From positions 1 through 64,000 of the forward strand of contig JAKIML020000105.1 in the NCBI GenBank assembly GCA_022702935.2: a stretch of DNA of 64,000 bases, in the 5' to 3' direction. Numbering within the stretch: position 1 is the first letter of the stretch; each line of letters opens with the position of its first letter. This stretch comes from Bacillota bacterium. Lineage in GTDB: Bacteria; Bacillota; Clostridia; DSM-8532. The notes beneath the pieces are model-generated. The model saw nothing but the letters and a program-made list of their open reading frames with translations. It made no database searches and had not been told where the DNA came from. This document shows positions 51,966 through 64,000 of the stretch, one piece after another. Made by a program: the position numbers and the translations under genes.

Positions 51966-52559
51966 ATGAAAAGAAAACAAATTATCGTACTGGGACTTGT
52001 TCTGGTCATTATTGCGGTAGGTATCCTGCAGTATACATACGGGGGCTCGGGGGAATCGGGCACTGCCAGCGGTGTAAGTGACCTCATTCTCTCCCAGGGC
52101 AATGACCTGGAGGATATACCGGGTGCCGCCGTCTATGTGGACAATAGTGCCCTGGACATCACTGACGAGGCCTTGGCCCAGGCGCAGCAGCCCACCGGCT
52201 TTTTCGCCGAAGCCAAGCTGGAGCGCGATAAGGCCCGGAGCAAGCAGAAGGAAGAGTTGAAGTCCATCGCATTGGGCAATGACGGTGCCGTGGAGGCGTC
52301 AGCCACCCTGACCTCGGCCGAGGCTCAGGAGCAGCTCGTGGCCATCATAAGAAGGAGTGAGACCGAAGTCACTATAGAAACACTCATCAAGCAGAGAGGC
52401 TTTGAGGATGCCATGGCTTATATGAGTGATACGGGCAACGTGGATGTCATTGTTAAGGCCTCCAGCCTGTCGGCCCAGGAGGTGGCGCAGATCAGTGATA
52501 TCGTGGTGAGACACGCCAATGTGCCAATGGAAAACATCACCGTCAAGAATGTCAACTGA
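51966..52559 (+). CDS. spoIIIAH: Stage III sporulation protein AH
   Basis: SpoIIIAH interacts with SpoIIQ across the intermembrane space and has a YscJ/FliF-like ring domain. The 197-residue protein has an N-terminal helix (IIVLGLVLVIIAVGILQY), a flexible linker and a C-terminal domain with VDVIVKASSLSAQEVAQI. ATG 51966 follows GGGAGGG. Last gene of the operon, with a strong terminator after it. Confidence 0.94.
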   Translation: MKRKQIIVLGLVLVIIAVGILQYTYGGSGESGTASGVSDLILSQGNDLEDIPGAAVYVDNSALDITDEALAQAQQPTGFFAEAKLERDKARSKQKEELKSIALGNDGAVEASATLTSAEAQEQLVAIIRRSETEVTIETLIKQRGFEDAMAYMSDTGNVDVIVKASSLSAQEVAQISDIVVRHANVPMENITVKNVN

Positions 52560-52570
52560 AAATGTGATAA

Positions 52571-52598
52571 AGCCCGGAAAGCCCTCCGGGCTTTTTTT
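52571..52598 (+). terminator. Terminator of spoIIIA operon
   Basis: AGCCCGG-AAAGCCCT-CCGGGCT followed by TTTTTTT. Confidence 0.93.
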
Positions 52599-52605
52599 AT
52601 GCAAA

Positions 52606-52632
52606 ACAAAAAACGTACCAGCGGTACGTTTT
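52606..52632 (-). terminator. Terminator of rpsT
   Basis: On the minus strand ACGTACC-GCT-GGTACGT is followed by TTTTTTG. It sits 26 bases past the rpsT stop. Confidence 0.88.
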
Positions 52633-52658
52633 ATTCTTTAAAATGCTCTAACCGTTCA

Positions 52659-52925
52659 TTATTTAGCAGAAGCAGCATTAAAGGCCTTTTGAAGTTGCGA
52701 CTTCTTTCTGGAGGCGGCATTCTTGTGAATTAATTTCTTCGCAGCAGCCTGGTCAACCTTCTTAATGGCTATCCTCAAGGCTTCCTGAGCATCGGGCGCA
52801 TTAGCATTAACAGCTTCACGGAACTTGCGAAGAGTTGTCTTCAGCTCAGACTTCTTGATACGGTTGCGCATGTTCTTTGCTTTGGTTGTTTTAACTCTTT
52901 TAATCGCCGATTTAATGTTTGGCAT
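52659..52925 (-). CDS. rpsT: Ribosomal protein S20
   Basis: S20 is a basic helical protein of the small ribosomal subunit. The 88-residue protein starts MPNIKSAIKRVKTTKAKN and is rich in Lys, Ala and Arg. ATG 52925 follows AGGAGGTGA; an in-frame ATG two codons earlier lies within the spacer and is rejected. It is monocistronic and flanked by its own terminator. Confidence 0.97.
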   Translation of the reverse strand: MPNIKSAIKRVKTTKAKNMRNRIKKSELKTTLRKFREAVNANAPDAQEALRIAIKKVDQAAAKKLIHKNAASRKKSQLQKAFNAASAK

Positions 52926-53225
52926 GTACATTCACCTCCTACTGACTACGTGCAACACACAATATATTAACACGAAGTTTTGACCATTGCAAGAATTTTG
53001 TGGGCAAGGTTTTAATTTTGTTTCAGGCTTTAACTTTCTGAGGAAAAATCATCCTATTTTTCTTTTGAGAAAATGAAAGAAACAGGGCTGTTTTTCTAAA
53101 TTAATCCGCTGAGATAACCGATATATATTAATGTAACAAAAGAATGGCAAAATTATCCTTTGTTTTGCTAAAATATTTGTTAGAATATAGGAGAAATCAC
53201 CAAAGAAGAAGGGGGAAGACTTAAA
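52926..53225. other. Divergent spacer, rpsT / repeat protein
   Basis: This 300-bp AT-rich gap presumably holds the promoters of both genes. Near 53155-53190 a TTGTTT ... TAGAAT pair with a 15-base spacer is a weak candidate for the repeat protein. I see no gene or strong structure in it. Confidence 0.5.
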
Positions 53226-56200
53226 GTGAAAAGACATCTTATCAGAGTTATCAGCTTGTTTTTAATATTCGCACTTCTCTTCATGCAAACAGAGGTTTCG
53301 TTTGCAGCATCTCAGACCAGTCCGCCAAGAGTCGAGGACATTATTGTCACCAACAATGCGGGTACATCGGATACCGTTGTTGTAACAGGACTTTATGGCA
53401 ATGAGACCGTTAAGGTGTATAACGCGGCAACGGGCGGCAGATTGATGGGATCGGCCACGGCCTCATCCTCCAAATCCGAGGTGACTATTAAAATTGCTCA
53501 GTTGGGAACAACTGCGGGATATATTTATGTGACACTCACCGCAAAGGGTGAAACTGAAAGCATCAGAGTCAAGGTTCCCTATGATGCAGAGATACAGACT
53601 GCACCGCTGTCCCCCGACAGTGTTGTGGTTACCAATAATGCCGGAAAGGCAGATGTGATCACTGTAACCGACCTCTATGGCGGGGAGACCATCAAGGTAT
53701 ATACAGCGAAGACCGGGGGAAAGCTCCTGGCTTCCTATAATGTCCCGGTCAACAAGACCGAGGCCAATATCAGCATAACCCAGTTGGGAACCGGCGCAGG
53801 CAGCGTTTATGTTTCAGTCACAAACAAAGGTGAGCTTGAAAGTGAACGCATCAAGGTGGACTTTATTGCTGAGCCCAAATCCGACCCCATCCAGGAAGGC
53901 GATGTCACTGTATTTAATCATGCCGGTATTCCCGATACCATCCGTGTCAATTACCTTTCCATTGGCGATGTGGTCAAGGTCTATGATGCCCCTAAGGGCG
54001 GGAATGTCATTGGTACAGCCACTGTACCCAATGGGAAGACCGAAGTGACCATTACCATACAGCAGTTGGGCAAATATGCCGGTAGTGTTTATCTTACACT
54101 GACCCAAAAAGGGAAGCTGGAGAGCGACCGCTTAAAGGTGGACTATCCGGCTGAGAATTATTCCACGGCTTTGGTTTCCTCGCAAATTGTCGTTAACAAT
54201 AATTCAGGTATTGCGGATACCATTACGGTGACCAATCTAACGGCCGGGGATGAAATCAGGGTTTACGATGCGGCCAAGGGAGGCAGTATTATTGCTTCGG
54301 GTATCGTTTCTGCGGGTCAGACCCAGATCACCATTACTGTTCCCGAGCTTGGTTCAACAAGCGGAAGTCTGTATTTAACCCGCACCACAAAGGGCAAGTT
54401 TGAAAGTACCCGTACAAAGGCTGACTATTCCAACGAGCCCAGCTCCGATACCATCAGTATCGAAAACGTAGTCATAACCAATAATGCAGGAAAGGCTGAC
54501 ACCATCGTGGTCAGCGGCCTCTCCGCTGGGGATACGGTGAAGGTTTACTCCGAGGCCTCTGGAGGAAGGCTCCTTGGCAATGCTACGGTGTCCTCCAACA
54601 GCAATCAGGTGACCATTACTGTCCAGCAGCTTGGCACCAATGCCGGAAGCGTCTATATATCCCTGACCAGCACCGGTAAGATGGAGGGCAGCAGGGTCAA
54701 GGTGGATTATGCTGCTGAAACTGTAACCGATGCGCTTAAGCCTGAAAATATTACAGTCATCAACAACCCTGCAGGCAAGGCCGATATCGTTCAGGTGACC
54801 CATCTGACAGCCGGAGACGTAGTCCGGGTTTACAGCGCCATGAGCGGCGGTGTGCTTCTCGGTCAAGGCACCGTGGGCAACAATGCCACAGAGGTAACCA
54901 TCTCCATTAATCAGTTGGGGACCGACGCAGGCAGCGTTTACGTCACGGTTGCCAGCGTTAACAAGAATGAGAGCGGCAGGGTTAAGGTGGATTATGCCGC
55001 AGAAAGCAAATCCCAGGGTATTTCACAGGATAATATCATTGTGACCAATAATGTGACGGGTACCGCCGATACCATACTCGTGACCGGAGTATCGGGCGGG
55101 GATGTGATTAAGGTTTATGATGCGGCAGTGGGAGGAAAGGTTCTTGGAACTGCAACCGTACCGGCCGACGCATCCTATGTCACCCTGACCATACAGCAGT
55201 TGGGTGTCAACGCAGGCAGTGTTTATGTAAGTGTTACCTCACCCAACAAGCTTGAGAGCGATCGTATCAAGGTGGATTATCTGGCTGAAGATGTAACCCC
55301 TGCTATAACCAGTGATGATGTTGTCATCCAGAATAATGCCGGTGCGCCTGATACCATAGAGGTGACGGGCCTCAGAGAGGGCGATGTGGTCAAGGTTTAT
55401 GATGCCCTGTATGGCGGCAAGGTTCTGGGAACCGCTACAGTGGGCAGCTATAGCAACTATGTCACCGTTTCCATATCCCAGTTGGGTACCTCGGCAGGCA
55501 GCGTCTATATTACCGTGACCAGTGCAGGTAAACTGGAAAGTCAGCGGGTTAAGGTGGACTATCCGGGCGAGGACAAGTCTGAAGCCATTCAACCCGAGAA
55601 CATTGTCATCACCAATAATGCGGGAGCCTCCGATACCGTGCAGGTTACTGGCTTGGCCCTTAAGGATCAAATCAGGGTTTATTCTGCCGAAAAAGGTGGA
55701 AGCCTCTTAGGCTCCGCCACAGTGACTGAGGGCAATACGGCCACCGTAAACATCCCTCAGTTGGGAAGTGAAGCGGGCAGCGTTTATGTTACCATTACCA
55801 ATGCCAACCGTCTGGAGAGCGCCAGAATTAAAGTAGATTATGCGGCAGAAGAGAAGTCCGAGCCCATAAAGGCTGAAAATGCCAGTGTTTCAAACAATGT
55901 GGGCACCTCCGATATCGTGAGAGTAACAGGCCTGTCAGGCGGAGATACCATCAAGGTCTATAGTGCCGCTATTGCCGGAAATGTTTTAGGTTCGGCTTCG
56001 GTATCTACCTATGAAACCTCGGTGGAGATTTCCATAACCCAGCTTGGCAGCAGCGCTGGCAGCGTATATATTACACGAACCAGCAAGAACAAACTGGAAA
56101 GTACACGGACTAAAGTGGATTACCTGGCCGAAGCCCAGTCATCTCCGCTTAAGGAGAGTCAGATAACGGTCATCAATAATGCAGGCATGTCGGATACCAT

Positions 56201-58112
56201 CCGCGTCACCGGGCTCCAGGGCGGAGATGTTGTCAAGGTTTATAACGCTGCTAAGGCAGGAACGCTTCTGGGCAGTGAAACCGTGACCACTTATGGTTCA
56301 TCGGTTACCATCTCAGTAACTCAGCTTGGCGCCGAGGCGGGAAGCGTTTATGTGTCCCTCACCAATCCTTCAAAGCTTGAGAGCCAGAGGACCGAGGTGA
56401 CTTATGCCGCTGAACCCAAGTCAGAAGCTCCGGCAGCCAAGGACATCATTGTGGACAACAATGCCGGTATTGCCGACACAGTCAAGGTTTCAGGGCTCTC
56501 CGGCGAAGAGACCATCAATGTATATGATGCGCCCAAGGGCGGAAAACTGCTTGGTACGGCCATTGCCCCTGTGTTCAGCGACACGGCTACGGTGACCATC
56601 ACCCAGTTGGGAACTGGTGCAGGCAAGGTTTATGTATCACTGACAAAGAAGGGCTATCAGGAAAGCGACAGAACCGAAGTGGCCTACCTGTCCGAAGCCA
56701 AGTCAGACGAGATGGACAGCCGAAACATTATCATTACCAATAACGCCGGTGCCCCTGACACTATCCAGATCAACTGCCTGTCAGGCGGCGACGTGGTCAA
56801 TGTCTATAATGCGCCCACAGGCGGAACCCTGCTGGGAACCGGTACCGTTGGTACCTATAACAATTATGTCACCATAAGCGTTCCTCAGTTGGGAAGCTCG
56901 GGAGGTACGGTTTACATTGCCGTGAAAAGTGTGGGCAAGCTGGAAGGCAGCCGCACAGCCGTAACCTTTGACGCTGAGCAGAAGACAAGCCAGCCCCTTG
57001 CTGAGAATATTATTATCACCAATAATGCAGGAATTCCTGACACCATCAGAGTGACCTTCCTTGAAATGAACGATGTGGTGAAGGTTTACAGTGCAGCCAC
57101 CAACGGCACGTTGCTGGCCTCCGCAACCGAGACTGACGGCAGCGGTGAGGTAACGCTCAGGGTCAATCAGTTGGGTTCGTCGGCTGGCAAGGTTTATGTC
57201 ACCGTTACCCATGTCAATATGCTGGAGAGTGACAGAACCATGGTAGAGTACCAGGCAGAGGCGACCTCCGCCAGCCTGAGCGCTGCCAATATCAGTGTGA
57301 CCAATAATGCCAACATGCCGGATATTATTAAGGTGTCCTTCCGGGAGCCCAATGATCTTATCAAGGTATACAGTACAGCTTCAGGAAGCACGCCCATAGG
57401 CTCTGCAACGGTGGCCGAAAACAGTACTGAAGCCATTATCACCATTGATCAGCTCGGGTCATCTGCCGGAAGCGTCTATGTTTCCGTCACCAGCTATGGC
57501 AAGAAGGAAAGCGCAAGAACCCGCGTGGATTATATGGCTGAACAAGCCAGTGATGCACCGGCATCCAGCAATATCATCATAAAGAATAACGCCAATATGG
57601 CCGACACCATCACCGTAACCTTCCTGGAAGAAAACGATGTGGTCAATGTCTATGATTCGGCTGCAGGCGGCAGACTGCTGGGAACGGGCACTGTGGCTGT
57701 GGGAGGCAGTGAAGTAACCATCAAGATCTCCCAGCTTGGCACAGGCGCCGGCAAGGTTTATGTCTCGGTGACCTCCTCCGGTAAGCTGGAGAGCAGCCGT
57801 ACCATGGCCGACTATGCCGCTGAGGCCACATCCGATCCGCCCGAGGCCAGCTATGTGATCATTGTCAACAATTCTGGCAAGTCCGATACCATTACCGTAG
57901 CCGGATTGATGGAAGGGGATTTGGTGAAGGTTTACAATCAGGCAACCGGCGGAAGCCTGCTGGGCTCCGGCACCGTTCCCGCCCAAGGCTCGGAAGTGAC
58001 CATCAAGGTGACCCAGTTGGGTGTGTCGGCTGGTTATGTCTACATTTCGGTCACCAGCACCGGCGCTTATGAGAGCAGCCGCACAAAGGTGGCCTATGCC
58101 GCAGAACCATAA
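53226..58112 (+). CDS. Secreted giant protein of 17 tandem ~94-residue repeats
   Basis: The 1628-residue product has a signal peptide (LIRVISLFLIFALLFMQTEVSFA) and then only repeats. Each repeat follows the plan NNAGxxDTIxVxxLxxGDxVKVY, a GGxLLGxAxV turn, an ITQLGxxAGSVYV strand and ends LESxRxKVDYxAE. I count 17 units at ~282 bp spacing with no other domain: no S-layer homology, LPXTG, cysteine or catalytic motif. Each unit looks like a beta-sandwich module. Units are diverged at DNA level but aligned in frame, with a one-residue insertion in units 6 and 7, implying age and selection. Start is GTG 53226 after AGAAGGGGGAAG. Role unknown; surface, matrix or adhesive use is a guess. Confidence 0.85.
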   Translation: MKRHLIRVISLFLIFALLFMQTEVSFAASQTSPPRVEDIIVTNNAGTSDTVVVTGLYGNETVKVYNAATGGRLMGSATASSSKSEVTIKIAQLGTTAGYIYVTLTAKGETESIRVKVPYDAEIQTAPLSPDSVVVTNNAGKADVITVTDLYGGETIKVYTAKTGGKLLASYNVPVNKTEANISITQLGTGAGSVYVSVTNKGELESERIKVDFIAEPKSDPIQEGDVTVFNHAGIPDTIRVNYLSIGDVVKVYDAPKGGNVIGTATVPNGKTEVTITIQQLGKYAGSVYLTLTQKGKLESDRLKVDYPAENYSTALVSSQIVVNNNSGIADTITVTNLTAGDEIRVYDAAKGGSIIASGIVSAGQTQITITVPELGSTSGSLYLTRTTKGKFESTRTKADYSNEPSSDTISIENVVITNNAGKADTIVVSGLSAGDTVKVYSEASGGRLLGNATVSSNSNQVTITVQQLGTNAGSVYISLTSTGKMEGSRVKVDYAAETVTDALKPENITVINNPAGKADIVQVTHLTAGDVVRVYSAMSGGVLLGQGTVGNNATEVTISINQLGTDAGSVYVTVASVNKNESGRVKVDYAAESKSQGISQDNIIVTNNVTGTADTILVTGVSGGDVIKVYDAAVGGKVLGTATVPADASYVTLTIQQLGVNAGSVYVSVTSPNKLESDRIKVDYLAEDVTPAITSDDVVIQNNAGAPDTIEVTGLREGDVVKVYDALYGGKVLGTATVGSYSNYVTVSISQLGTSAGSVYITVTSAGKLESQRVKVDYPGEDKSEAIQPENIVITNNAGASDTVQVTGLALKDQIRVYSAEKGGSLLGSATVTEGNTATVNIPQLGSEAGSVYVTITNANRLESARIKVDYAAEEKSEPIKAENASVSNNVGTSDIVRVTGLSGGDTIKVYSAAIAGNVLGSASVSTYETSVEISITQLGSSAGSVYITRTSKNKLESTRTKVDYLAEAQSSPLKESQITVINNAGMSDTIRVTGLQGGDVVKVYNAAKAGTLLGSETVTTYGSSVTISVTQLGAEAGSVYVSLTNPSKLESQRTEVTYAAEPKSEAPAAKDIIVDNNAGIADTVKVSGLSGEETINVYDAPKGGKLLGTAIAPVFSDTATVTITQLGTGAGKVYVSLTKKGYQESDRTEVAYLSEAKSDEMDSRNIIITNNAGAPDTIQINCLSGGDVVNVYNAPTGGTLLGTGTVGTYNNYVTISVPQLGSSGGTVYIAVKSVGKLEGSRTAVTFDAEQKTSQPLAENIIITNNAGIPDTIRVTFLEMNDVVKVYSAATNGTLLASATETDGSGEVTLRVNQLGSSAGKVYVTVTHVNMLESDRTMVEYQAEATSASLSAANISVTNNANMPDIIKVSFREPNDLIKVYSTASGSTPIGSATVAENSTEAIITIDQLGSSAGSVYVSVTSYGKKESARTRVDYMAEQASDAPASSNIIIKNNANMADTITVTFLEENDVVNVYDSAAGGRLLGTGTVAVGGSEVTIKISQLGTGAGKVYVSVTSSGKLESSRTMADYAAEATSDPPEASYVIIVNNSGKSDTITVAGLMEGDLVKVYNQATGGSLLGSGTVPAQGSEVTIKVTQLGVSAGYVYISVTSTGAYESSRTKVAYAAEP
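53331..58110 (+). repeat. 17-copy coding tandem repeat, ~282 bp period
   Basis: The repeat region begins at about 53331 with the first NNAG unit, and the last unit ends with the protein. Neighbouring units differ widely in DNA but keep the same phase. The last unit is complete, and the stop follows at once. Confidence 0.88.
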
Positions 58113-58142
58113 GTCAAAACCTATGACATTTCATCATTGAAT

Positions 58143-58205
58143 AGGCCATGGTGTTCTCTTCAGATAAGTCTCCGCTGGAAGATGAGAACATCATGGCCTT
58201 TTTTG
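58143..58205 (+). terminator. Terminator after repeat protein
   Basis: AGGCCATG(G)TGTTCTC ... GAGAACA(T)CATGGCCT forms a 15-pair stem with one internal mismatch, followed by TTTTT. Confidence 0.88.
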
Positions 58206-58231
58206 CTCTCCCTTTCAAACAAACCAACCAT

Positions 58232-58262
58232 TGAATGAAAAATCATCGGGATGAAGATACTA
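58232..58262 (+). promoter_or_regulatory. Candidate SigmaG/SigmaF promoter of gpr
   Basis: TGAATG, an 18-base spacer and GATACTA resemble forespore SigmaG elements (TGAATA and CATACTA). gpr is classically expressed in the forespore, so the call fits the gene. Confidence 0.65.
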
Positions 58263-58290
58263 GTTTTTATGATTGAAAGGGAGGGACACT

Positions 58291-59292
58291 ATGGACGAAA
58301 TTAAGCGCAGCATTCGCACCGATATGGCCGATGAGTCCAGGACTGTAGGTGCGGGTGCCAAGACAAGGACGATAGCCAATCAGCGGATTCCGGGCATCCG
58401 GGTGGAACAGGACGGGGATCAGGATGTGTCCATCACCCGGGTTCACGTGGATACTCCGGAGGGTGAACAGGCCGTGGGCAAGCCCATTGGCACCTATATT
58501 ACCCTGGATATTCCCAAGATAAGGGAAAGAAGCAGGGACCTTTATGAGAAGTCTTGCAGAATGCTGGCCAGGGAGCTGGAGAGCCTGGTTCATCTGGACA
58601 AGAAGGACACAGTACTTGTGGTGGGCCTGGGTAACTGGAATGTCACCGCCGATGCCCTGGGACCCAAGGTGGCTCAGTATGTATTGGTGACTCGGCATAT
58701 CTATGAGTTTCTGCCCGAAGAGGTCAATGAGACAGAGAGACCCGTGTGTGCCATCTCACCGGGGGTTTTGGGCATTACGGGCATTGAGACGGGCCACATC
58801 ATCAAGGGGATCGTAGACAATGTTAAGCCGGCTCTGGTCATTGCCGTGGACGCACTGGCCTCCAGGAACATGAACAGGGTAAATGCCTCCATTCAGCTTG
58901 CCAATACGGGAATTGCCCCCGGATCGGGCATAGGCAACAAGCGTGCCGCCTTAACAAAAGAAACCTTGGGCGTGCCCGTTATTGCCATAGGTATTCCCAC
59001 CGTTGTGGACGCGGCCACCATGGCCAGTGACGTTTTGGATCTGGTTATGGACAGCATGATGCAGCAGGCCGGTCCCGGCAGCGATTTCTATAAGATGATC
59101 TCCCAAATTGACAGAGAAGAGAAATACCGCATGATTATTGAGCTTCTGGAGCCTTATTCCGGGAATCTGGTGGTGGCGCCCAAGGATGCCGACGAGGTTG
59201 TGGAGTACCTGTCAAAGCTGGTGGCCAATGGCATCAACATGGCCCTTCACGAGAACATCGGTCCCGATGATGTGGATCGCTTCTTACAGTAA
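58291..59292 (+). CDS. gpr: Germination protease GPR
   Basis: GPR is the forespore endopeptidase that degrades small acid-soluble spore proteins on germination. The 334-residue protein has a short N-terminal propeptide with SIRTDMADES, which resembles the SASP cleavage site used for self-activation, and family phrases VVGLGNWNVTADALGP and AISPGVLGITGIETG. ATG 58291 follows GGGAGGG. A SigmaG-like promoter is upstream. It leads a run with the amidase gene after 100 bases. Confidence 0.96.
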   Translation: MDEIKRSIRTDMADESRTVGAGAKTRTIANQRIPGIRVEQDGDQDVSITRVHVDTPEGEQAVGKPIGTYITLDIPKIRERSRDLYEKSCRMLARELESLVHLDKKDTVLVVGLGNWNVTADALGPKVAQYVLVTRHIYEFLPEEVNETERPVCAISPGVLGITGIETGHIIKGIVDNVKPALVIAVDALASRNMNRVNASIQLANTGIAPGSGIGNKRAALTKETLGVPVIAIGIPTVVDAATMASDVLDLVMDSMMQQAGPGSDFYKMISQIDREEKYRMIIELLEPYSGNLVVAPKDADEVVEYLSKLVANGINMALHENIGPDDVDRFLQ

Positions 59293-59392
59293 AAGCGCCA
59301 TTTAGCAATGATTTGGCAGATAATTTTCTCTGTTCTTTGCGTATAAATTAGTGTAATATAAAAGTTACAGCAAGTAACGGAGTGGTTTATTC

Positions 59393-62295
<2,903 letters not shown>

Positions 62296-62369
62296 GCCCC
62301 GGCGGAAGTTAAACGATATACATAATAGAAGTATTAAAAATCAACCGTTGCTGTCCGGAGGTCTGGAAA

Positions 62370-63419
62370 ATGAAAGAGGGAAAAGCGATTCTTTCCATTG
62401 ATTCTGTAAAGCCCGGAATGAGTACAGCAGAAGTCATCTTTAACAAGCTGGGGAATGTCATCCTGTGGGAAAATGTCACACTGGATGAGAATATGATCGC
62501 CAGGCTCAAGAACCTGGGTATTGAGACCGTTGCCGTTCATCCTGAAAAGCCCAAGATCACCTATGTTAAATCTCAGTCATCACAGCAGTTTATGGTGGAT
62601 TATGAGCGGGATGTAATGGCTGTCAAGCAGATATTCCAGAATATTACATCGGGAAGAACCCTTAGTTCTCAGATGGCTCAACAGATTGTAGATTCGGTGC
62701 TGGAGCATGTGGATGCACACAGGAACATCATTGAGTCCATTACGCAGGTGCGTAATATTGACGAGTATACATACTACCACAGCCTCAATGTTGCATTGCT
62801 CTGCATGCTCATAGGCAAATGGCTGAGACTGGATGATCAAAGTGTGAGAGATCTGACTCTGGCCGGACTTTTGCATGATATCGGCAAGACCCAGATTCCT
62901 CTGCATATTATCAATAAACCCGGAAAGCTTACCGACGACGAGTTTGAGGAAATCAAAAGGCATTCTGAGTACGGCTATAACCTCATTCACCAGGTGGACG
63001 GCATTCCATCCGAGGTGGCCATAGCGGTTCTGACCCATCACGAGAAGGAAGATGGCAGCGGGTATCCCATGGGGATGACCGGGGATAAGCTCAATCTCTA
63101 TTCAAAGGTTATTACCGTGGCTGATATCTTTGACGCTATGACGGCCAACCGTGTTTACCACAGCAAGGATACCCCCTTCAAGGTCTTTGAGCTCATGCAG
63201 CACGGCAGCTTCGGTGTTCTGGATCCCGTGGTGCTGAGAGTTTTCCTTGATAACATCACCCACTACTACATAGGCACCAAGGTAAGGCTCAATACGGGGG
63301 AGATTGGCGAGGTCGTCTTTATGAATCGCATGAATCTGTCCAAACCCGTTGTTATGGTGGATGACCGTTACATAGATACCTCGGTGTCAAAGGTTATACG
63401 CATAAAGGAATTTCTCTGA
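62370..63419 (+). CDS. HD-GYP domain protein (putative cyclic-di-GMP phosphodiesterase)
   Basis: The 349-residue protein has an N-terminal ~100-residue unnamed domain and a C-terminal HD-GYP domain with LLHDIGK, the second H in HSEYGY, and HHEKEDGSGYP, the full HHExxDGxGYP signature. Such enzymes hydrolyse cyclic-di-GMP (or other cyclic dinucleotides). There is no membrane or receiver domain, so it is likely cytoplasmic. It begins 75 bases after ligA. Confidence 0.92.
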   Translation: MKEGKAILSIDSVKPGMSTAEVIFNKLGNVILWENVTLDENMIARLKNLGIETVAVHPEKPKITYVKSQSSQQFMVDYERDVMAVKQIFQNITSGRTLSSQMAQQIVDSVLEHVDAHRNIIESITQVRNIDEYTYYHSLNVALLCMLIGKWLRLDDQSVRDLTLAGLLHDIGKTQIPLHIINKPGKLTDDEFEEIKRHSEYGYNLIHQVDGIPSEVAIAVLTHHEKEDGSGYPMGMTGDKLNLYSKVITVADIFDAMTANRVYHSKDTPFKVFELMQHGSFGVLDPVVLRVFLDNITHYYIGTKVRLNTGEIGEVVFMNRMNLSKPVVMVDDRYIDTSVSKVIRIKEFL

Positions 63420-63442
63420 CATCTGTTGAAAGCGAGGATGAA

Positions 63443-64000
63443 ATGAACAAGGGCCATCGCGGCATGATGTTTATCATATTTCTCATATTGGGCATTGTCA
63501 TCAGTCTTCAGTTTCGGGGAGTTGTATTAAGTGAATCCGATGAAGGCGCAAATTTGGCTGAGCTGCAATCGGAGCTGAGCGCTACCCGTGCTGAGAATGC
63601 CATGCTCATTGAGCAGCTTACCCAATTGGAGGCTGAAATGGAACTCATGACGCAGAATATCGGCAACCAGATGAACGACCAAAAGGTTAACGAGCTCTTG
63701 AAGCAGAGGGATTATGAATACTTCAGGGCAGGATTAACACCGGTCATGGGCAGGGGAATTGTGATTACCCTGCAGGACGCTCCGGCCGTAGGAGAGCTGG
63801 ATCCCAACGAATATCTTATACATGACAATAATATCACCGAGATTCTGGATGAACTGAAGGCCAACGGCGCCCAGGCCATCTCCATCAATGGCGAGCGTCT
63901 TATTACAACCACCAAGCCGGTATGCGCAGGTCCTACCATCATTGTGAATGACAGCCGCTATCCTGCACCCTATGTCATTAAGGCCATTGGGGATCCTGAT
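63443..64000 (+). CDS. DUF881 family protein, truncated by window end
   Basis: The frame starts at ATG 63443 (GAGGATGA upstream) and stays open for 186 codons to the edge. It has one N-terminal helix (MMFIIFLILGIVISLQF), a coiled coil (about residues 35-80) and the DUF881 segment GRGIVITLQDAP, then HDNNITEILDELKANGAQAISINGERL. DUF881 proteins are membrane-anchored and often sit near division or envelope genes; their function is not settled. The C-terminus lies outside this window. Confidence 0.85.
   Translation, partial: MNKGHRGMMFIIFLILGIVISLQFRGVVLSESDEGANLAELQSELSATRAENAMLIEQLTQLEAEMELMTQNIGNQMNDQKVNELLKQRDYEYFRAGLTPVMGRGIVITLQDAPAVGELDPNEYLIHDNNITEILDELKANGAQAISINGERLITTTKPVCAGPTIIVNDSRYPAPYVIKAIGDPD

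Noticed and set aside
53331-58110. CRISPR array
   Set aside because: The periodic signal is an in-frame ~282-bp coding repeat with diverged units, not short identical repeats with unique spacers.

Overview
The window looks like a chromosomal segment of an anaerobic, endospore-forming Clostridia-type Firmicute. The evidence is a complete spoIIIAA-AH operon, the spore protease gene gpr, a six-gene Rnf complex, bifunctional AdhE, the archaeal-type AspRS plus GatCAB route to Asn-tRNA, DapL-type lysine/DAP synthesis, and AGGAGG-like ribosome binding sites. I cannot name a species from sequence alone.

Layout. Positions 1-5500 are an AT-rich, degraded accessory stretch. It holds a VanZ-like gene split by an IS21-family element (553-2770, with a 4-bp target duplication), a peroxiredoxin remnant, a class II Fic protein, a small WYL-like protein and a headless gene remnant. 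Positions 5500-10050 hold a ComEC-type metallo-beta-lactamase lipoprotein, adhE preceded by three Rex-type operators, and a GNAT acetyltransferase. Positions 10178-30150 form a nitrogen block: gatCAB-aspS, type III glutamine synthetase (glnN), a gltB-gltD-dapF-dapL operon, glnA followed by an ANTAR regulator, and asnB. Positions 30375-35816 hold rnfCDGEAB with one Rex-like site upstream. Positions 35854-47224 hold an alpha-galactosidase, a DUF192 protein, an ECF sigma/anti-sigma pair, a Crh-like HPr, uvrC, mfd and a foldase-like protein. Positions 47243-52598 are the spoIIIA operon with a SigmaE-like promoter. Then come rpsT, a 1628-residue secreted protein built from 17 tandem ~94-residue repeats, gpr with a SigmaG-like promoter, a cell-wall amidase, ligA, an HD-GYP protein and a truncated DUF881 gene at the right edge.

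The most striking signal is regulatory RNA in the nitrogen block. The leaders of gatC, glnN (two successive promoters), glnA and asnB each carry a short stem with a six-base loop having A at position 1 and G at position 4 (AAAGGC, AAGGGC or AATGGC). In every case the stem overlaps the 5' arm of a longer terminator-like hairpin, so the two folds exclude one another. This is the expected architecture for ANTAR-protein antitermination, and an ANTAR gene lies 8 bp after glnA. Five such switches in 20 kb link glutamine synthesis, glutamine-dependent asparagine synthesis and glutamine-dependent tRNA amidation, so one RNA-binding regulator may control both glutamine supply and several glutamine-consuming reactions. 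Control of a tRNA amidotransferase/aspartyl-tRNA synthetase operon this way is the part I would check first.

A second theme is redox control by Rex-like sites at adhE and possibly rnf, tying NADH status to ethanol formation and ion-pumping electron transport.
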